Below are positions 1 through 11,313 of a DNA stretch of 64,000 bases, piece after piece. The first letter of the stretch is position 1; every line of letters begins with the position of its first letter. The translations under genes and the position numbers were made by a program. This stretch comes from Pantoea wallisii (GTDB lineage: Bacteria > Pseudomonadota > Gammaproteobacteria > Enterobacterales > Enterobacteriaceae). Under the pieces are notes generated by a model. It was not told where the DNA came from and did no database searches. It saw nothing but the letters and a program-made list of their open reading frames with translations. Location: assembly GCF_002095485.1 (NCBI RefSeq), contig NZ_MLFS01000015.1, positions 1 to 64,000 on the forward strand, read 5' to 3'.

Positions 1-89
1 TAATGGCGGAAAGTCGTCAACGGGTTTCGTAAAAAAAGCGTAGCATTCGTGACTGACTGCCTGCTTTTCAGACAGGCTGCGCAAAAAGC

Positions 90-668
90 CTACGCCAGGG
101 CGCCATTTTTGCGGCACAGCGCGATGCCCAGTACATCCTCCGCCAGCCCGCGCGCGGTCGCCACATCCATAACGTTGCGCTTAACCAGCAGCTTACTCAG
201 GCACCCTTCCAGGATCAGCTCCATCTGGTCAGCGACCATTGTCGGGTTATCCAGCGCCAGCTCAACCAGAATTTCATGGGTAAATTGCCATGAGCTGCGC
301 TTCTGCTGCTCTGCAAGTTGGTGCACCGGCTGATCTGGCTGGGGATAGAAGCTGCAGGCAGCGATAAACAGGCAGCCGGGAAAACGGCCTTTGCTGACAT
401 ACTCAGTCAGCACTTCGTAGCGCGCCAGCAGTTTCTGTTCAGCGCTGAGCTGGTCGTCGAGCTGCACCTGGCGGCGCCAGCTATCAATTTGCTGCGCGTG
501 ATAGCGCAGCGCGTCATACAGCAGAGCATCGCGATCGGGCCAGTAACGTGCCAGCTGCTCTGTTGTCAGGCCGGTTTCTCCCGCCAGCTGCTGGAGGGAG
601 GTGGTGGCAGCAAGCCCGCGCTGTTCGAGTACATTCAGCGCATGGTCAAGAATTTGTTCGCGTTGCAA
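90..668 (-). CDS. yjdC: TetR-type transcriptional regulator YjdC
   Basis: A 192-residue protein that matches E. coli YjdC along its whole length, including the stretches PGCLFIAAC and MELILEGCLS. The N-terminal 50 residues form a TetR-type helix-turn-helix (LAGETGLTTEQLARYWPDR), and the rest is the usual all-helical ligand/dimer domain. The start codon appears to be TTG, read from 668, with an AGGAG ribosome binding site six bases upstream; the first residues MQRE agree with the E. coli protein. It lies directly downstream of dsbD on the same strand, as in E. coli. Its ligand and target genes are not evident from the sequence. Confidence 0.9.
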   Translation of the reverse strand: MQREQILDHALNVLEQRGLAATTSLQQLAGETGLTTEQLARYWPDRDALLYDALRYHAQQIDSWRRQVQLDDQLSAEQKLLARYEVLTEYVSKGRFPGCLFIAACSFYPQPDQPVHQLAEQQKRSSWQFTHEILVELALDNPTMVADQMELILEGCLSKLLVKRNVMDVATARGLAEDVLGIALCRKNGALA

Positions 669-689
669 GTGGCTCTCCTCTGGAATGCG

Positions 690-713
690 AGCCCGCTCGC
701 TGGCGAGCGGGCA
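690..713 (-). terminator. Hairpin between dsbD and yjdC
   Basis: A perfect nine-base-pair GC-rich stem (GCCCGCTCG / CGAGCGGGC) with a four-base loop lies in the 66-bp gap between dsbD and yjdC. There is no T tract, so it is more likely an intercistronic stem-loop or a weak terminator than a strong stop. Confidence 0.35.
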
Positions 714-734
714 GTGTCCTGCAACCAGTGTCGT

Positions 735-2422
735 TTAACGCGGCAGATTGTGCAAATGCGTCTGAAAATCCGTCGCGTTAAGGAAACCGGTAATGCGTGA
801 ACCAGGGATCTCTTCACCCCGGGCATTGAAAAACAGGATGGTAGGCAGCCCCAGAACCTGTAAATGCTGCAATAGCGCATTGTCCTGCGCGCTGTTGGCG
901 GTGACGTTGGCCTGTAGCAACTGCACGTTGCTCAGTGCGCTGCGCACGCCGTCATCACTGAAGGTGTACTTTTCGAACTCCTTGCAGGCGACACACCAGT
1001 CGGCATAGAGATCGACCATCGTGATACGGCCTTGCGCCTGTTGCAGCGCACTGTCGAGCTGCTCGCTGCTGGCGATGCGCGTGAAGGGCAGGTGCGCGAC
1101 CGCGGAGGCGCTATGGCTGGTGCCAAAGGCCCAATCCTGTAACGGACGCGCCACGACCAGCGCGGCAGCCAGCATCAGGATTTGCATCAGGCGCCACGCG
1201 CCGCCTGCGCGCAGGCTGAGGCTAAAGCCCCAGGCAAAGAACGCCACGCCGAGCAGGCTCCATAAGCGCAGCCCCCAGACATCACCGATGATCCGCTCCA
1301 GCAGAAACACCGGCAGCGCCAGAATCACGAAGCCAAAGCCCTCTTTAACGCTCTGCATCCACGGCCCGCTTTTCGGCAGCAGCCTGTTCCCGAACAGGGT
1401 GATAGCGATCAGCGGCAGCCCCATACCGAAGGCGTACAGCCAGAGCGTGCCCGCGCCGGCCCACAGATTACCGCTCTGCGCGATATAGAGCAGGATGGCG
1501 CTGAGTGGCGCGGTGGTGCAGGGCGAGCAGATTAAACCGGCCAGCGCGCCCATGAAAAACACGCCGGGCAGCGATCCGCCCTGCTGACGGTTGCTCCAGA
1601 GCGCCAGCCGCGTTTGTACGCTGGTGGGCAGCTGCAGCGGGAACAGGCCAAACATCGACAGCGCCAACGTCACAAACAGGGCAGACAGCGCGATCAGAAC
1701 GTAAGGGTGCTGCAGCGCAGCCTGAAAGCGGAGACCGGCAGCAGCGACAACCACGCCAAGCAGCGTGTAGGTTAGCGCCATGCCCTGTACGTAGACCATC
1801 GCCAGCGCGAACAGCCGGCCTGGCGAGTAGCGGCGCGATCCCCCGAGGATGAGGCTGGAGATCAGCGGATACATCGGCAGGACGCACGGTGTAAAGGCTA
1901 CGCCAATCCCAATCAGCAGCGCCCAGAGCGGTGAAAAGGGCAGCGGCGTGGGATGAGGCTGAGCGGCAGGCGCATCGCGGGTGGCGCTCACCGCGCTGAG
2001 CGGTACGGTGCGGGTCTCCGGCGGATAGCAGAACCCGGCGGCGGCACAGCCTGATAAGTCACGGTTACGGATGCGCCGTCTCCGGCCTGCTGTATCGATA
2101 CCGGTACCTGCACATCCTGCGGGTAGATTTCGCTTTTGCCATAAAACTCATCTTCGTGCGGCTGGCCGGGCGGCAGAGCGAGCGGGGCAAGCTGTGCCTT
2201 TTGCGGCGTAATATGCAGCTGCTGGCGATAAAGATAGTAACCCTCTTTGACTCGCCAGCTCAGTTCCAGCTGATTGTCGTGCTGGCTAAAATCGAAAGCA
2301 AAAGCCTGATCGACCGGCACAAAGCGGCTGCTGTTTTGGGGGGAAAAGAGGCTGGCCTGCGCGGAGAAGCAGAACAGCAGTGCCAGGCACAAAGCCATCA
2401 GGCGGGAGAATCGGACGGCCAT
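735..2422 (-). CDS. dsbD: Thiol:disulfide interchange protein DsbD (frameshifted as given)
   Basis: Inner-membrane protein that carries electrons from cytoplasmic thioredoxin to the periplasm to keep DsbC and CcmG reduced. The first piece (2422 to about 2050) has a signal peptide and the periplasmic alpha domain; the second (735-1991) has the eight-helix beta domain and a C-terminal thioredoxin-like gamma domain with CVAC. The two frames meet near 2049-2052, where one base is missing. Restoring it recreates the motif GCAAAGFC, which carries the two catalytic cysteines of the alpha domain, and gives 562 residues against about 565 in E. coli. A single-base sequencing deletion is the likely cause. 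The cutA gene that sits next to dsbD in E. coli is absent here. Confidence 0.9.
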
Positions 2423-2505
2423 AACGAATTAATCAGCTCCGGTGGCGAAGGGGCCGCGATCATAACACGGCCGCTTCGCCACGAGGTTTTCAGGATGTAA
2501 CGGCG

Positions 2506-3807
2506 CTACAGGATTAGGCTACCAAACAGGAAGCCGAACGCCACCGAGAAGGCAATTGCCAGTACGCCGGGAATAATAAAGGAGTGGTTAAAGACAAACT
2601 TGCCGATTCGGGTTGAGCCGGTGTCGTCCATTTCGACCGCCGCCAGCAGCGTAGGATAGGTTGGCAGCACGAACAGGGCGGAAACGGCAGCAAAAGAGGC
2701 CACGGCCGCCAGCGGTGACACGCCCAGCATCAGCGCTGCGGGCATCAGCGCTTTGGTGGTCGCCGCCTGCGAATAGAGCAGGGTTGCAGCGAAGAACAGC
2801 ACCAGCGCCAGCATCCACGGGTAGCTCTGCAGCATATCGCCGGCCAGAGTCTGGATCTCGTTCAGGTGGGCCTTCACAAAGGTATCGCCCAGCCATGCCA
2901 CGCCCATGACGCAAATACAGGCGCTCATACCAGATTTAAAAGTGCTGGCGCTCAGGATCTCACCGGTATCGATTTTGCAGGTCAGGCAGATCAGCGTGGC
3001 CACGGTAAGCATAAACACCACGATTGCCTCATTGCGCGGCAGCAGCGGGTTGGCGATCAATCCCACGCTGTCGCTGATGGCGGTGGCGTACAGCACAACC
3101 GCGATGATACCGATCAGGAACAGCAGCACAGCACGCTTCGCGCCGGGTTTGATCTGATAAACCTGCTCGCCGCGCAGCGTCACTTCACCTTTCGCCAGGC
3201 GCGCCTGATAGACCTCATCATCCTTCAACTCTTTGCCGAGGAAATTGGTAATGATGGCTGCGCAGAAGATGGCTGCCATCGTCGAGGGCAGCGCGACGCC
3301 GAGCAGCGCCAGATAACTCACGCCGCGCGGTTCAAGAAGAGAGGCAAAAAACACCACGGCAGCAGAGAGCGGTGACGCGGTGATGGCGATTTGTGAGGCG
3401 ACCACGGCAATAGAGAGCGGGCGCGATGGACGTACGCCTTGCTCTTTTGCCACTTCAGCAATCACCGGCAGCGTGGAGAATGCCGTATGGCCGGTGCCGG
3501 CCAGCAGCGTCATCAGATAGGTCACCAGCGGCGCGAGAAAGGTAACGTAGCGTGGATGACGGCGCAGCAGGCGTTCCGCCAGCCCGACCAGATAATCCAT
3601 GCCGCCCGCAACCTGCATCGCGGCGATTGCCGCGATCACCGCCATAATAATTTCAATCACATCAAACGGGATAACGCCGGGCTTCATGCCGCAAAACAGC
3701 GTCAGCACCAGCACGCCCAGCCCGCCGGCAAAGCCGATGCCAATACCGCCCAGCCGGGCCCCCAGCCAGATCGCCAGCAGAACCACCACCAATTCCACGA
3801 TTACCAT
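2506..3807 (-). CDS. dcuA: Anaerobic C4-dicarboxylate transporter DcuA
   Basis: A 433-residue polytopic inner-membrane protein, the same length as E. coli DcuA. In that family it exchanges aspartate, fumarate, malate and succinate. Sequence marks include the N-terminal LGARLGGIGIGFAGGLGVL, the AGTGHTAFSTLPVIAEVAKEQG loop and the C-terminal DDTGSTRIGKFVFNHSF. It follows aspA on the same strand with a terminator between them. This fits the known pairing in which aspartate is imported, deaminated by AspA to fumarate, and used for respiration or exchanged for succinate. The ATG at 3807 has a GGGGTG-like ribosome binding site nine bases upstream. Confidence 0.95.
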   Translation of the reverse strand: MVIVELVVVLLAIWLGARLGGIGIGFAGGLGVLVLTLFCGMKPGVIPFDVIEIIMAVIAAIAAMQVAGGMDYLVGLAERLLRRHPRYVTFLAPLVTYLMTLLAGTGHTAFSTLPVIAEVAKEQGVRPSRPLSIAVVASQIAITASPLSAAVVFFASLLEPRGVSYLALLGVALPSTMAAIFCAAIITNFLGKELKDDEVYQARLAKGEVTLRGEQVYQIKPGAKRAVLLFLIGIIAVVLYATAISDSVGLIANPLLPRNEAIVVFMLTVATLICLTCKIDTGEILSASTFKSGMSACICVMGVAWLGDTFVKAHLNEIQTLAGDMLQSYPWMLALVLFFAATLLYSQAATTKALMPAALMLGVSPLAAVASFAAVSALFVLPTYPTLLAAVEMDDTGSTRIGKFVFNHSFIIPGVLAIAFSVAFGFLFGSLIL

Positions 3808-3861
3808 GCGTTTTCACCCCTGAGCCGGAGACGTCCGGCTCTTAAAGTTGTAGCCGTCAAA

Positions 3862-3899
3862 ATAAAAAAAGCACGCCGTATTGTATACAGGCGTGCTTT
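3862..3899 (-). terminator. Rho-independent terminator after aspA
   Basis: Read on the minus strand, the stem AAGCACGCC / GGCGTGCTT is followed by a run of seven T. It lies between aspA and dcuA, so it probably makes dcuA expression partly independent of, or lower than, aspA expression. Confidence 0.8.
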
Positions 3900-3921
3900 G
3901 AACGACTTGATCCGGCGTAGA

Positions 3922-5358
3922 TTATTGTTCGTTTTCGTCGGTGTAGCGTTTGGCTTTATAGGCAGGATGCATCAGGTTCTGAATGGAGAAAATATCATCC
4001 AGCTCGGCTTCGGTCAGCAGGCCACGCTCCAGCACCACTTCACGCACGCTCTTACCGGTCTCCGCACAGATTTTGCCAACAATATCACCGTTATGGTGGC
4101 CGATGTACGGGTTGAGGTAAGTCACGATACCAATGGAGTTAAATACGTAAGCTTCACACACCGCTTTGTTGGCGGTGATGCCGTTGACGCATTTCTCCAG
4201 CAGGTTGTAGCAGGCGTTAGTCAGAATACTGATGGATTCAAACAGCGCCTGACCGATAACCGGCTCCATCACGTTCAGCTGCAGCTGACCCGCTTCGGAG
4301 GCCATGGTCACAGTGATATCGTTGCCGATCACTTTGAAGCACACCTGGTTGACGACTTCCGGCACCACCGGGTTAACCTTGGCTGGCATAATGGACGAGC
4401 CCGCCTGCAGTTCCGGCAGGTTGATCTCATTCAGGCCAGCACGCGGGCCGGAGGAGAGCAGGCGCAGGTCGTTACAGATCTTCGACAGTTTCACCGCCAG
4501 ACGTTTCAGCGCCGAGTGCACCATCACATAGGCACCGCAATCGGAGGTCGCTTCAATCAGGTCCTCTGCCGGCACGACTGGCAGATTACTCACTTCCGCC
4601 AGACGCTGTACTGCCAGCTGCTGATAGCCATCCGGTGTATTCAGGCGCGTACCGATCGCGGTCGCCCCGAGGTTCACTTCCAGCAGCAGCTCCGCCGTAC
4701 GCAGAATACTGCGCGTCTCTTCGTTCAGTAACACGTTGAACGCGTGGAACTCCTGACCGAGTGACATAGGCACCGCATCCTGCAGCTGGGTACGGCCCAT
4801 CTTCAGAATGTTTTCAAACTCTACGGCTTTACGCTGGAACCCTTCGCTCAGCTGGCTGATGGCATCCAGCAGCTTCAGAATGGAGGCGTAAACCGCAATG
4901 CGGAAACCGGTGGGATAAGCATCGTTAGTGGACTGACACTTATTCACGTGATCGTTAGGGTTGAGGTACTGATACTCACCTTTCTGATGGCCCATCAGTT
5001 CCAGACCGATGTTGGCCAGCACCTCATTGGTGTTCATATTGACCGAGGTGCCGGCGCCGCCCTGATAGACGTCCACCGGGAACTGATCCATGCATTTACC
5101 GTTATTCAGTACTTCATCACAGGCCTGAATGATGGTATTCGCGATATTACGCGGGATGGTCTGCAGCTCTTTGTTGGCGAGCGCGGCTGCTTTCTTTACC
5201 ATCACCATACCGCGAACGAATTCAGGTATGTCACTGATTTTACTGCTACTGATATAAAAGTTCTCAATCGCACGCAGAGTATGAACACCGTAGTAAGCGT
5301 CTGCCGGAACTTCGCGCATGCCTAACAGGTCTTCTTCGATACGAATGTTGTTCGCCAT
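3922..5358 (-). CDS. aspA: Aspartate ammonia-lyase
   Basis: Aspartase converts L-aspartate to fumarate and ammonia. The 478-residue product ([18 protein letters not shown]...) has the same length as E. coli AspA. It carries the superfamily signature [11 protein letters not shown] in the catalytic loop, plus TNDAYPTG and the HNGDIVG segment. An in-frame upstream ATG would add 27 residues, but homology and context support the start at 5358. The gene is followed by a terminator and then dcuA, a catabolic and anaerobic fumarate-generating pair. Confidence 0.97.
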   Translation of the reverse strand: MANNIRIEEDLLGMREVPADAYYGVHTLRAIENFYISSSKISDIPEFVRGMVMVKKAAALANKELQTIPRNIANTIIQACDEVLNNGKCMDQFPVDVYQGGAGTSVNMNTNEVLANIGLELMGHQKGEYQYLNPNDHVNKCQSTNDAYPTGFRIAVYASILKLLDAISQLSEGFQRKAVEFENILKMGRTQLQDAVPMSLGQEFHAFNVLLNEETRSILRTAELLLEVNLGATAIGTRLNTPDGYQQLAVQRLAEVSNLPVVPAEDLIEATSDCGAYVMVHSALKRLAVKLSKICNDLRLLSSGPRAGLNEINLPELQAGSSIMPAKVNPVVPEVVNQVCFKVIGNDITVTMASEAGQLQLNVMEPVIGQALFESISILTNACYNLLEKCVNGITANKAVCEAYVFNSIGIVTYLNPYIGHHNGDIVGKICAETGKSVREVVLERGLLTEAELDDIFSIQNLMHPAYKAKRYTDENEQ

Positions 5359-5734
5359 GATTACCTTCTTATTATTTCTGCGGGTTACTGCCTGGCCGGC
5401 CGGGATGGACGGGCGGCAAATAACGTGCAGGTGAAGCAATTATATTGTCGTGGAATACCAGTGCCGACATTTTATCCATCTTCGGGCTGGCGAGCACGAT
5501 CATATTCTGTTGTTACAAAATTGTTTGTGCACAGATCACTTTACGGGCATTTGCTGGCCCGTCGGTAATAACGATATGTGATGTAGTTCGCATTTTTAAG
5601 TCGCCAGTAAAAATTTAACCCGACAGGTTGAATTTGCCCGGCATAGCGCCCACTTCAACAGTTGAGGTCCATGCTGACCGCCCCATTTTGCCGCTGCGCA
5701 CGCTGCGTGACGGCCCAACACACAGGAGATATCG
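5359..5734. other. Intergenic region between aspA and fxsA (divergent promoters)
   Basis: About 375 bases separate the divergent aspA and fxsA genes. I see no open frame with homology. The segment near 5505-5545 (TTGTTACAAAATTGTTTGTG, then CAGATCAC) is AT-rich and resembles a promoter and activator region. A CRP-like half-site pair is present, but its spacing is one base short of the consensus, so I do not call a site. Confidence 0.4.
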
Positions 5735-6187
5735 GTGCGCTGGTTACCGTTTGTGATTTTTTTTGTTCTGGCCTGGATTGAGATCTCACTCTTCATCCAG
5801 GTTGCGCATGCGCTGGGCGTGCTGCTCACCATGCTGCTGGTGATCTTTACCTCTTGCATTGGCGTGTCGCTGGTTAAGAATCAGGGCATGAAGAACTTCA
5901 TGCTGATGCAGGAGAAGCTGGCGCGTAATGAGAGCCCGGCGGCGGAGATGATCAAAAGCGTTTCGCTGATCATTGCCGGCTTCCTGCTGCTGCTGCCTGG
6001 CTTCTTTACTGATTTCCTCGGTTTGCTGCTGCTGCTGCCGCCGGTGCAGAAGCACCTGACGCTGAAACTGATGCCGCACCTGCGCGTCTGGCGTGGGCCA
6101 GGCCAGGGGCCGGACAGTGGTTTCACCATGGATGGCGAGTTCGAGCGCAAAGATCAGGACCGTATCGAACAGGATAAAGATCGATAA
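5735..6187 (+). CDS. fxsA: FxsA family membrane protein
   Basis: A 150-residue inner-membrane protein of the FxsA family (E. coli FxsA about 158 residues), named because overexpression relieves F exclusion of phage T7. Four hydrophobic segments are visible: WLPFVIFFVLAWIEISLFI, LGVLLTMLLVIFTSCIGVSL, SLIIAGFLLLLPGFFTDF and LGLLLLLPP. A hydrophilic tail follows and ends in an acid- and base-rich sequence. The start is GTG at 5735 with a CAGGAG ribosome binding site. Its place next to groES-groEL matches E. coli, except that yjeH is missing. Confidence 0.93.
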   Translation: MRWLPFVIFFVLAWIEISLFIQVAHALGVLLTMLLVIFTSCIGVSLVKNQGMKNFMLMQEKLARNESPAAEMIKSVSLIIAGFLLLLPGFFTDFLGLLLLLPPVQKHLTLKLMPHLRVWRGPGQGPDSGFTMDGEFERKDQDRIEQDKDR

Positions 6188-6196
6188 AGGTTAACG

Positions 6197-6218
6197 AGGC
6201 GGCGGAAGCCGCCTTTTT
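6197..6218 (+). terminator. Rho-independent terminator after fxsA
   Basis: Stem GGCGGC / GCCGCC with a GGAA loop, followed by five T, ten bases after the fxsA stop codon. Confidence 0.85.
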
Positions 6219-6270
6219 GCTGGCTTTTTCGCCAGCTGTTACAGAAACGAAAATTTTTTATTTTTTTGCC

Positions 6271-6299
6271 CTTGAAAGCCTCTCTGCTCATCCCTATCT
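6271..6299 (+). promoter_or_regulatory. Sigma-32 heat-shock promoter of groESL
   Basis: CTTGAAA at 6271-6277, a 14-base spacer, and CCCTATCT at 6292-6299 closely match the sigma-32 consensus (CTTGAA, 13-15 bases, CCCCAT-T). The position about 85 bases upstream of groES agrees with the known E. coli groE promoter. Confidence 0.85.
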
Positions 6300-6356
6300 C
6301 TTCCACCACGAGGCCGGAAGCCATGCAGCCCGGTGTTCAACCCAAAAACTGAATGA

Positions 6357-6677
<321 letters not shown>

Positions 6678-6710
6678 TTACGCGTAATTCACTGAACGAA
6701 ACGAATTTAA

Positions 6711-8378
<1,668 letters not shown>

Positions 8379-8404
8379 TTGCCCTGAACGCTTAGTTCGC
8401 TGAG

Positions 8405-8436
8405 AAACCCCCGATCGGAAACGGTCGGGGGTTTTT
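8405..8436 (+). terminator. Rho-independent terminator of groESL
   Basis: Stem AACCCCCGA / TCGGGGGTT followed by TTTTTC, 27 bases after the groEL stop. Confidence 0.9.
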
Positions 8437-8491
8437 CTTTTGGCGGCGAACAAGGTATAAGTATGAGCGCACTACTTCGGCTCTGCGGGTT

Positions 8492-8618
8492 TATACCCGT
8501 CATATTTCAAATTGCAGATGCGTTGGCTGCGTGCATTCACCCCAGTCACTTACTGGAGTAAGCGCCTGGGTATTCATGCCCTTGCCGCCTTTCTGCACCT
8601 TGAACTATTTAGGGTATA
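8492..8618. repeat. ERIC element (intergenic repeat, about 127 bp)
   Basis: A 127-base imperfect palindrome bounded by TATACCC and GGGTATA. Its core contains CACCCCAGTCACTTACT and AGTAAGCGCCTGGGTATTCA, which match the two conserved ERIC blocks targeted by the ERIC2 and ERIC1R typing primers. Length, palindromy and core all fit the enterobacterial repetitive intergenic consensus. It lies between the groEL terminator and yjeI. It would fold into a long hairpin if transcribed. Confidence 0.9.
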
Positions 8619-8698
8619 AGGCAATGAATGTTCAGAAAAAATATGCGCTTTTCTGCTACGCTGCCGCCCGACACTGATGATAATAAATGGGGATTATA

Positions 8699-9046
8699 AT
8701 GCGGATTAACCTCTTGCCTGGACTGGCAGTCGGCGTTTTGCTGCTGGCGGGCTGTAGCACCTCTAACCAACTGAGTGCCGCTGGCGAACGTGTCACCTTC
8801 GTTGATCAACAGCCAGGCAGCCAATGTCAGCTGCTGGGCAACCTGACCGGCTCACAGAGCAACTGGCTGAGTGGTTCTGGCGGTGAAGGCAGTTCACTGC
8901 GCGGCGCGGCGAATGACCTGCGCAACCGCGCGGCTGAGATGGGCGGTAACGTCATTTACGGTGCCACCAGCCCGACGCAGAATCTGCTCTCTGCTTTCGC
9001 CCCGCTGGACAGCAAAATGTCTGGTCAGGTGTATAAGTGCCCGTAA
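8699..9046 (+). CDS. yjeI: DUF4156 lipoprotein YjeI
   Basis: A 115-residue putative lipoprotein matching E. coli YjeI. The signal peptide ends in the lipobox LLAGC. The conserved body includes NQLSAAGERV, SNWLSG, RGAANDLRN and GGNVIYGATSP. The second residue of the mature protein is Ser, which favours outer-membrane sorting. Start 8699 is preferred over an in-frame ATG four codons upstream, because GGGGATT lies at ribosome-binding distance. The function is unknown. The gene converges on epmB. Confidence 0.9.
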   Translation: MRINLLPGLAVGVLLLAGCSTSNQLSAAGERVTFVDQQPGSQCQLLGNLTGSQSNWLSGSGGEGSSLRGAANDLRNRAAEMGGNVIYGATSPTQNLLSAFAPLDSKMSGQVYKCP

Positions 9047-9061
9047 TGGCATAGCAGAAAT

Positions 9062-9088
9062 AAAAAAAGCCGCGCCTGCGGCTTTTTT
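9062..9088 (+). terminator. Rho-independent terminator after yjeI
   Basis: AAAAAAAGCCGC, a GCCT loop, then GCGGCTTTTTTT. The A and T tracts on both sides make it potentially bidirectional between convergent yjeI and epmB. Confidence 0.85.
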
Positions 9089-9126
9089 TATTTGCGGCGG
9101 GATGTGGGGGGATTACGAGCCGCTGT

Positions 9127-9215
9127 GGTCGCCATTAATGGCGACCCTACATAAGCGCGCCGGGCACGCATCAATCGTGGGATGTCTGTTTGTAGGGTGC
9201 GCATTAATGCGCACC
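9127..9215. repeat. Composite double-palindrome repeat, copy 1
   Basis: Two perfect 20-base palindromes, GGTCGCCATTAATGGCGACC (9127-9146) and GGTGCGCATTAATGCGCACC (9196-9215), are separated by 49 bases. A related element with the same two palindromes lies in inverted orientation at 48346-48433. Both copies sit between convergent genes. This is a small dispersed REP-like unit; I do not recognise a named family. Confidence 0.7.
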
Positions 9216-9233
9216 GGGTAGGGGCGCAAAAGG

Positions 9234-10262
9234 TTATGCCTGCCGCAGCTGCAGATCCAGCGGCGTCTTGCTTGGCTCACCGCCAATCTCTCGCGCCAGT
9301 TTCGGCACCATATAGCCAGACACCATGCTCAGCAGCTGTCGCATCAGCGCACGGGCTTCATCATCAGAGACAAAAAAGTGCGCTGCGCCCTGGACCTTAT
9401 CCAGCACGTGCAGGTAATAGGGCAGAATGCCGGCATCAAACAGCGCATTGCTGAGATTTGCCAGCGTCTGCGCGCTATCATTTACGCCGCGCAGCAGCAC
9501 GCTCTGGTTGAGCAGCGTCACGCCGGCGCGTTTCAGCATCTGCATACGCTCGCGCAGCTCCTCGTCAATCTCCTGCGCGTGATTGATGTGGCTTACCAGC
9601 AGCACCTGCAGCCGCGTTTCCGCCAGAGTCTGGCACAGCCCTTCCGTAATGCGCGCCGGAATCACCACCGGCAGGCGACTGTGAATACGCAGACGCTTCA
9701 GGTGCGGGATTTTTTGCAGCTCGCCCACCAGCCAGGTCAGCTCGTGATCTTTCGCCATCAGCGGATCGCCACCGGAGAAAATAATCTCGTCCAGCTCCGG
9801 ATGTGCGGCAATGTAATCAAGCGCGATCTGCCAGTTACGTTTATTGCCCTGATTATCCTGATACGGAAAATGGCGGCGGAAACAGTAGCGACAGTTGACC
9901 GCGCAGCCGCCCTTGACCAGCAGCAGCGCGCGGTTCCTATACTTGTGCAGTAAACCCGGCACCACGCTGCTCTGCTCGTCGAGCGGATCGGTGCTGTAAC
10001 CCGGCGCATCCTGAAACTCCTGATGGCGGGTGATGACCTGCAGCAGCAGCGGGTCCTGCGCATTGCCCGGCCGCATGCGCCGGATAAAGGCCCGGGGCAC
10101 GCGCAGGGCAAAAAGCCGGCGCGCGTCGTGGCCTGCGGCCAAATCCGCATGCTGTTCAAGGGATAAAAGTTGCAGTAATTCAGCAGGATCGGTGACAACA
10201 TCAGCAAGTTGCTGCAACCAATCTTCTCTGACAGGGGAATTTAGGGTTACAATGTGTGCCAT
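9234..10262 (-). CDS. epmB: EF-P-(R)-beta-lysine-forming 2,3-aminomutase EpmB
   Basis: Radical-SAM enzyme that turns lysine into (R)-beta-lysine, which EpmA then attaches to elongation factor P. The 342-residue protein has the radical-SAM cluster motif [13 protein letters not shown], the SGGDPLM segment and the PLP-binding region typical of lysine 2,3-aminomutases. It is divergent from efp, with only about 40 bases between the start codons. The substrate protein and its modifying enzyme are therefore adjacent, and epmA lies 1.4 kb away. Confidence 0.96.
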   Translation of the reverse strand: MAHIVTLNSPVREDWLQQLADVVTDPAELLQLLSLEQHADLAAGHDARRLFALRVPRAFIRRMRPGNAQDPLLLQVITRHQEFQDAPGYSTDPLDEQSSVVPGLLHKYRNRALLLVKGGCAVNCRYCFRRHFPYQDNQGNKRNWQIALDYIAAHPELDEIIFSGGDPLMAKDHELTWLVGELQKIPHLKRLRIHSRLPVVIPARITEGLCQTLAETRLQVLLVSHINHAQEIDEELRERMQMLKRAGVTLLNQSVLLRGVNDSAQTLANLSNALFDAGILPYYLHVLDKVQGAAHFFVSDDEARALMRQLLSMVSGYMVPKLAREIGGEPSKTPLDLQLRQA

Positions 10263-10303
10263 TTTTTTGGCTATTACCAGTTCAATATTTACAGAGGGCC
10301 TTT

Positions 10304-10870
10304 ATGGCGACTTATCTTAGCAACGATTTCCGTCCCGGTCTTAAAATCATGTTCGAAGGCGAACCTTATGCCATCGAAGCCAGTGAGTTCGTTAAGCCGG
10401 GTAAAGGCCAGGCATTCGCACGCGTTAAAATGCGTCGTCTGCTGACCGGTTCTCGCGTTGAGAAAACCTTCAAATCTACTGACTCTGCCGAAGGCGCAGA
10501 CGTTCGTGATATGACGCTGCAATACTCTTACAACGACGGCGACTTCTACTACTTCATGCACCCTGAGTCTTTCGAGCAGTATCAGATCGAAGCCAAAGTG
10601 CTGGATGACGTGACCAAGTGGCTGCAGGATAACGCCGATTGTATCGTTACCCTGTGGAACGACAAAGCGATCGCGGTTCAGCCACCGAACTTTATCGAAG
10701 CCGAAGTGACTGAAACCGACCCGGGCCTGAAGGGTGATACCGCAGGTACCGGCGGCAAGCCTGCTACGCTCTCTACGGGCGCAGTGATCAAAGTTCCACT
10801 CTTCGTGCAGATTGGCGAAGTGGTTAAAGTTGACACCCGCTCTGGCGAATACGTCTCCCGCGTAAAATAA
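10304..10870 (+). CDS. efp: Elongation factor P
   Basis: A 188-residue translation factor, the same length as in E. coli, that relieves ribosome stalling at polyproline. The modified lysine is K34 in [10 protein letters not shown], consistent with the neighbouring epmA and epmB genes. The three OB-like domains end in the conserved [12 protein letters not shown]. The start at 10304 is set by homology ([12 protein letters not shown]) and an AGAGGG ribosome binding site. Confidence 0.98.
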   Translation: MATYLSNDFRPGLKIMFEGEPYAIEASEFVKPGKGQAFARVKMRRLLTGSRVEKTFKSTDSAEGADVRDMTLQYSYNDGDFYYFMHPESFEQYQIEAKVLDDVTKWLQDNADCIVTLWNDKAIAVQPPNFIEAEVTETDPGLKGDTAGTGGKPATLSTGAVIKVPLFVQIGEVVKVDTRSGEYVSRVK

Positions 10871-10880
10871 TCGTCACATC

Positions 10881-10906
10881 AGGCGCATCAATGATGCGCC
10901 TTTTTT
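10881..10906 (+). terminator. Rho-independent terminator after efp
   Basis: Nine-base-pair stem GGCGCATCA / TGATGCGCC followed by six T. Confidence 0.9.
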
Positions 10907-11016
10907 CTGCTCGCCTGCCAGACCCCGTCTTTTTTCAGCGCGTTAACCGCCAGCCTCGCGTATCCGGTCTATGCTTTAAAAGCTGTACTTTTACTGCAAC
11001 CAACAAGGATATGGCT

Positions 11017-11151
11017 ATGTTCAAGAAAAGTATTGTCGCAATTTTCTCGGTACTGGTGCTCTCCTCGCTGCTCTCTGCCTGCAACACCACGCGTGGCGTA
11101 GGGGAAGATGTGGAAGCCGGCGGCCAGGCAATTCAGCGCACCACGCAATAA
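11017..11151 (+). CDS. ecnB: Entericidin-type lipoprotein (EcnB-like)
   Basis: A 44-residue small lipoprotein. [18 protein letters not shown] is the signal sequence, LLSAC the lipobox, and [18 protein letters not shown] the family signature of entericidins. It resembles E. coli EcnB (bacteriolytic entericidin B) more than EcnA. Only one entericidin is present here, whereas E. coli has an ecnA-ecnB pair. Start 11017 is chosen because AAGGA lies seven bases upstream; an ATG two codons earlier is too close to it. The gene sits between efp and epmA, as in other Enterobacterales. Confidence 0.9.
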   Translation: MFKKSIVAIFSVLVLSSLLSACNTTRGVGEDVEAGGQAIQRTTQ

Positions 11152-11157
11152 CACCCA

Positions 11158-11192
11158 CCGGTACGAAACAGGCTTTCGTACCGGCTTTTTTC
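11158..11192 (+). terminator. Rho-independent terminator after ecnB
   Basis: Eleven-base-pair stem CCGGTACGAAA / TTTCGTACCGG, then C and six or more T, starting seven bases after the ecnB stop. Confidence 0.9.
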
Positions 11193-11313
11193 CGCTTCAC
11201 TCTCTTCTCCGGCCTGCCGTTTCTGAAACTGCGCAGTGCACGTGCCGCGTCGTTGTTTGCCATCGTCAATACGGGTAGACTTCCACCCCTTATCTGTATG
11301 AGGAGTCATCAAC

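Noticed and set aside
3439-4731. Long plus-strand open frame opposite dcuA and aspA
   Set aside because: It is antisense to two clearly conserved genes, is rich in His, Gln and Arg, and has no recognisable domain.
5528-5550. Possible CRP site upstream of aspA
   Set aside because: TGTG and TCAC half-sites are present, but the spacing is one base short of the consensus.
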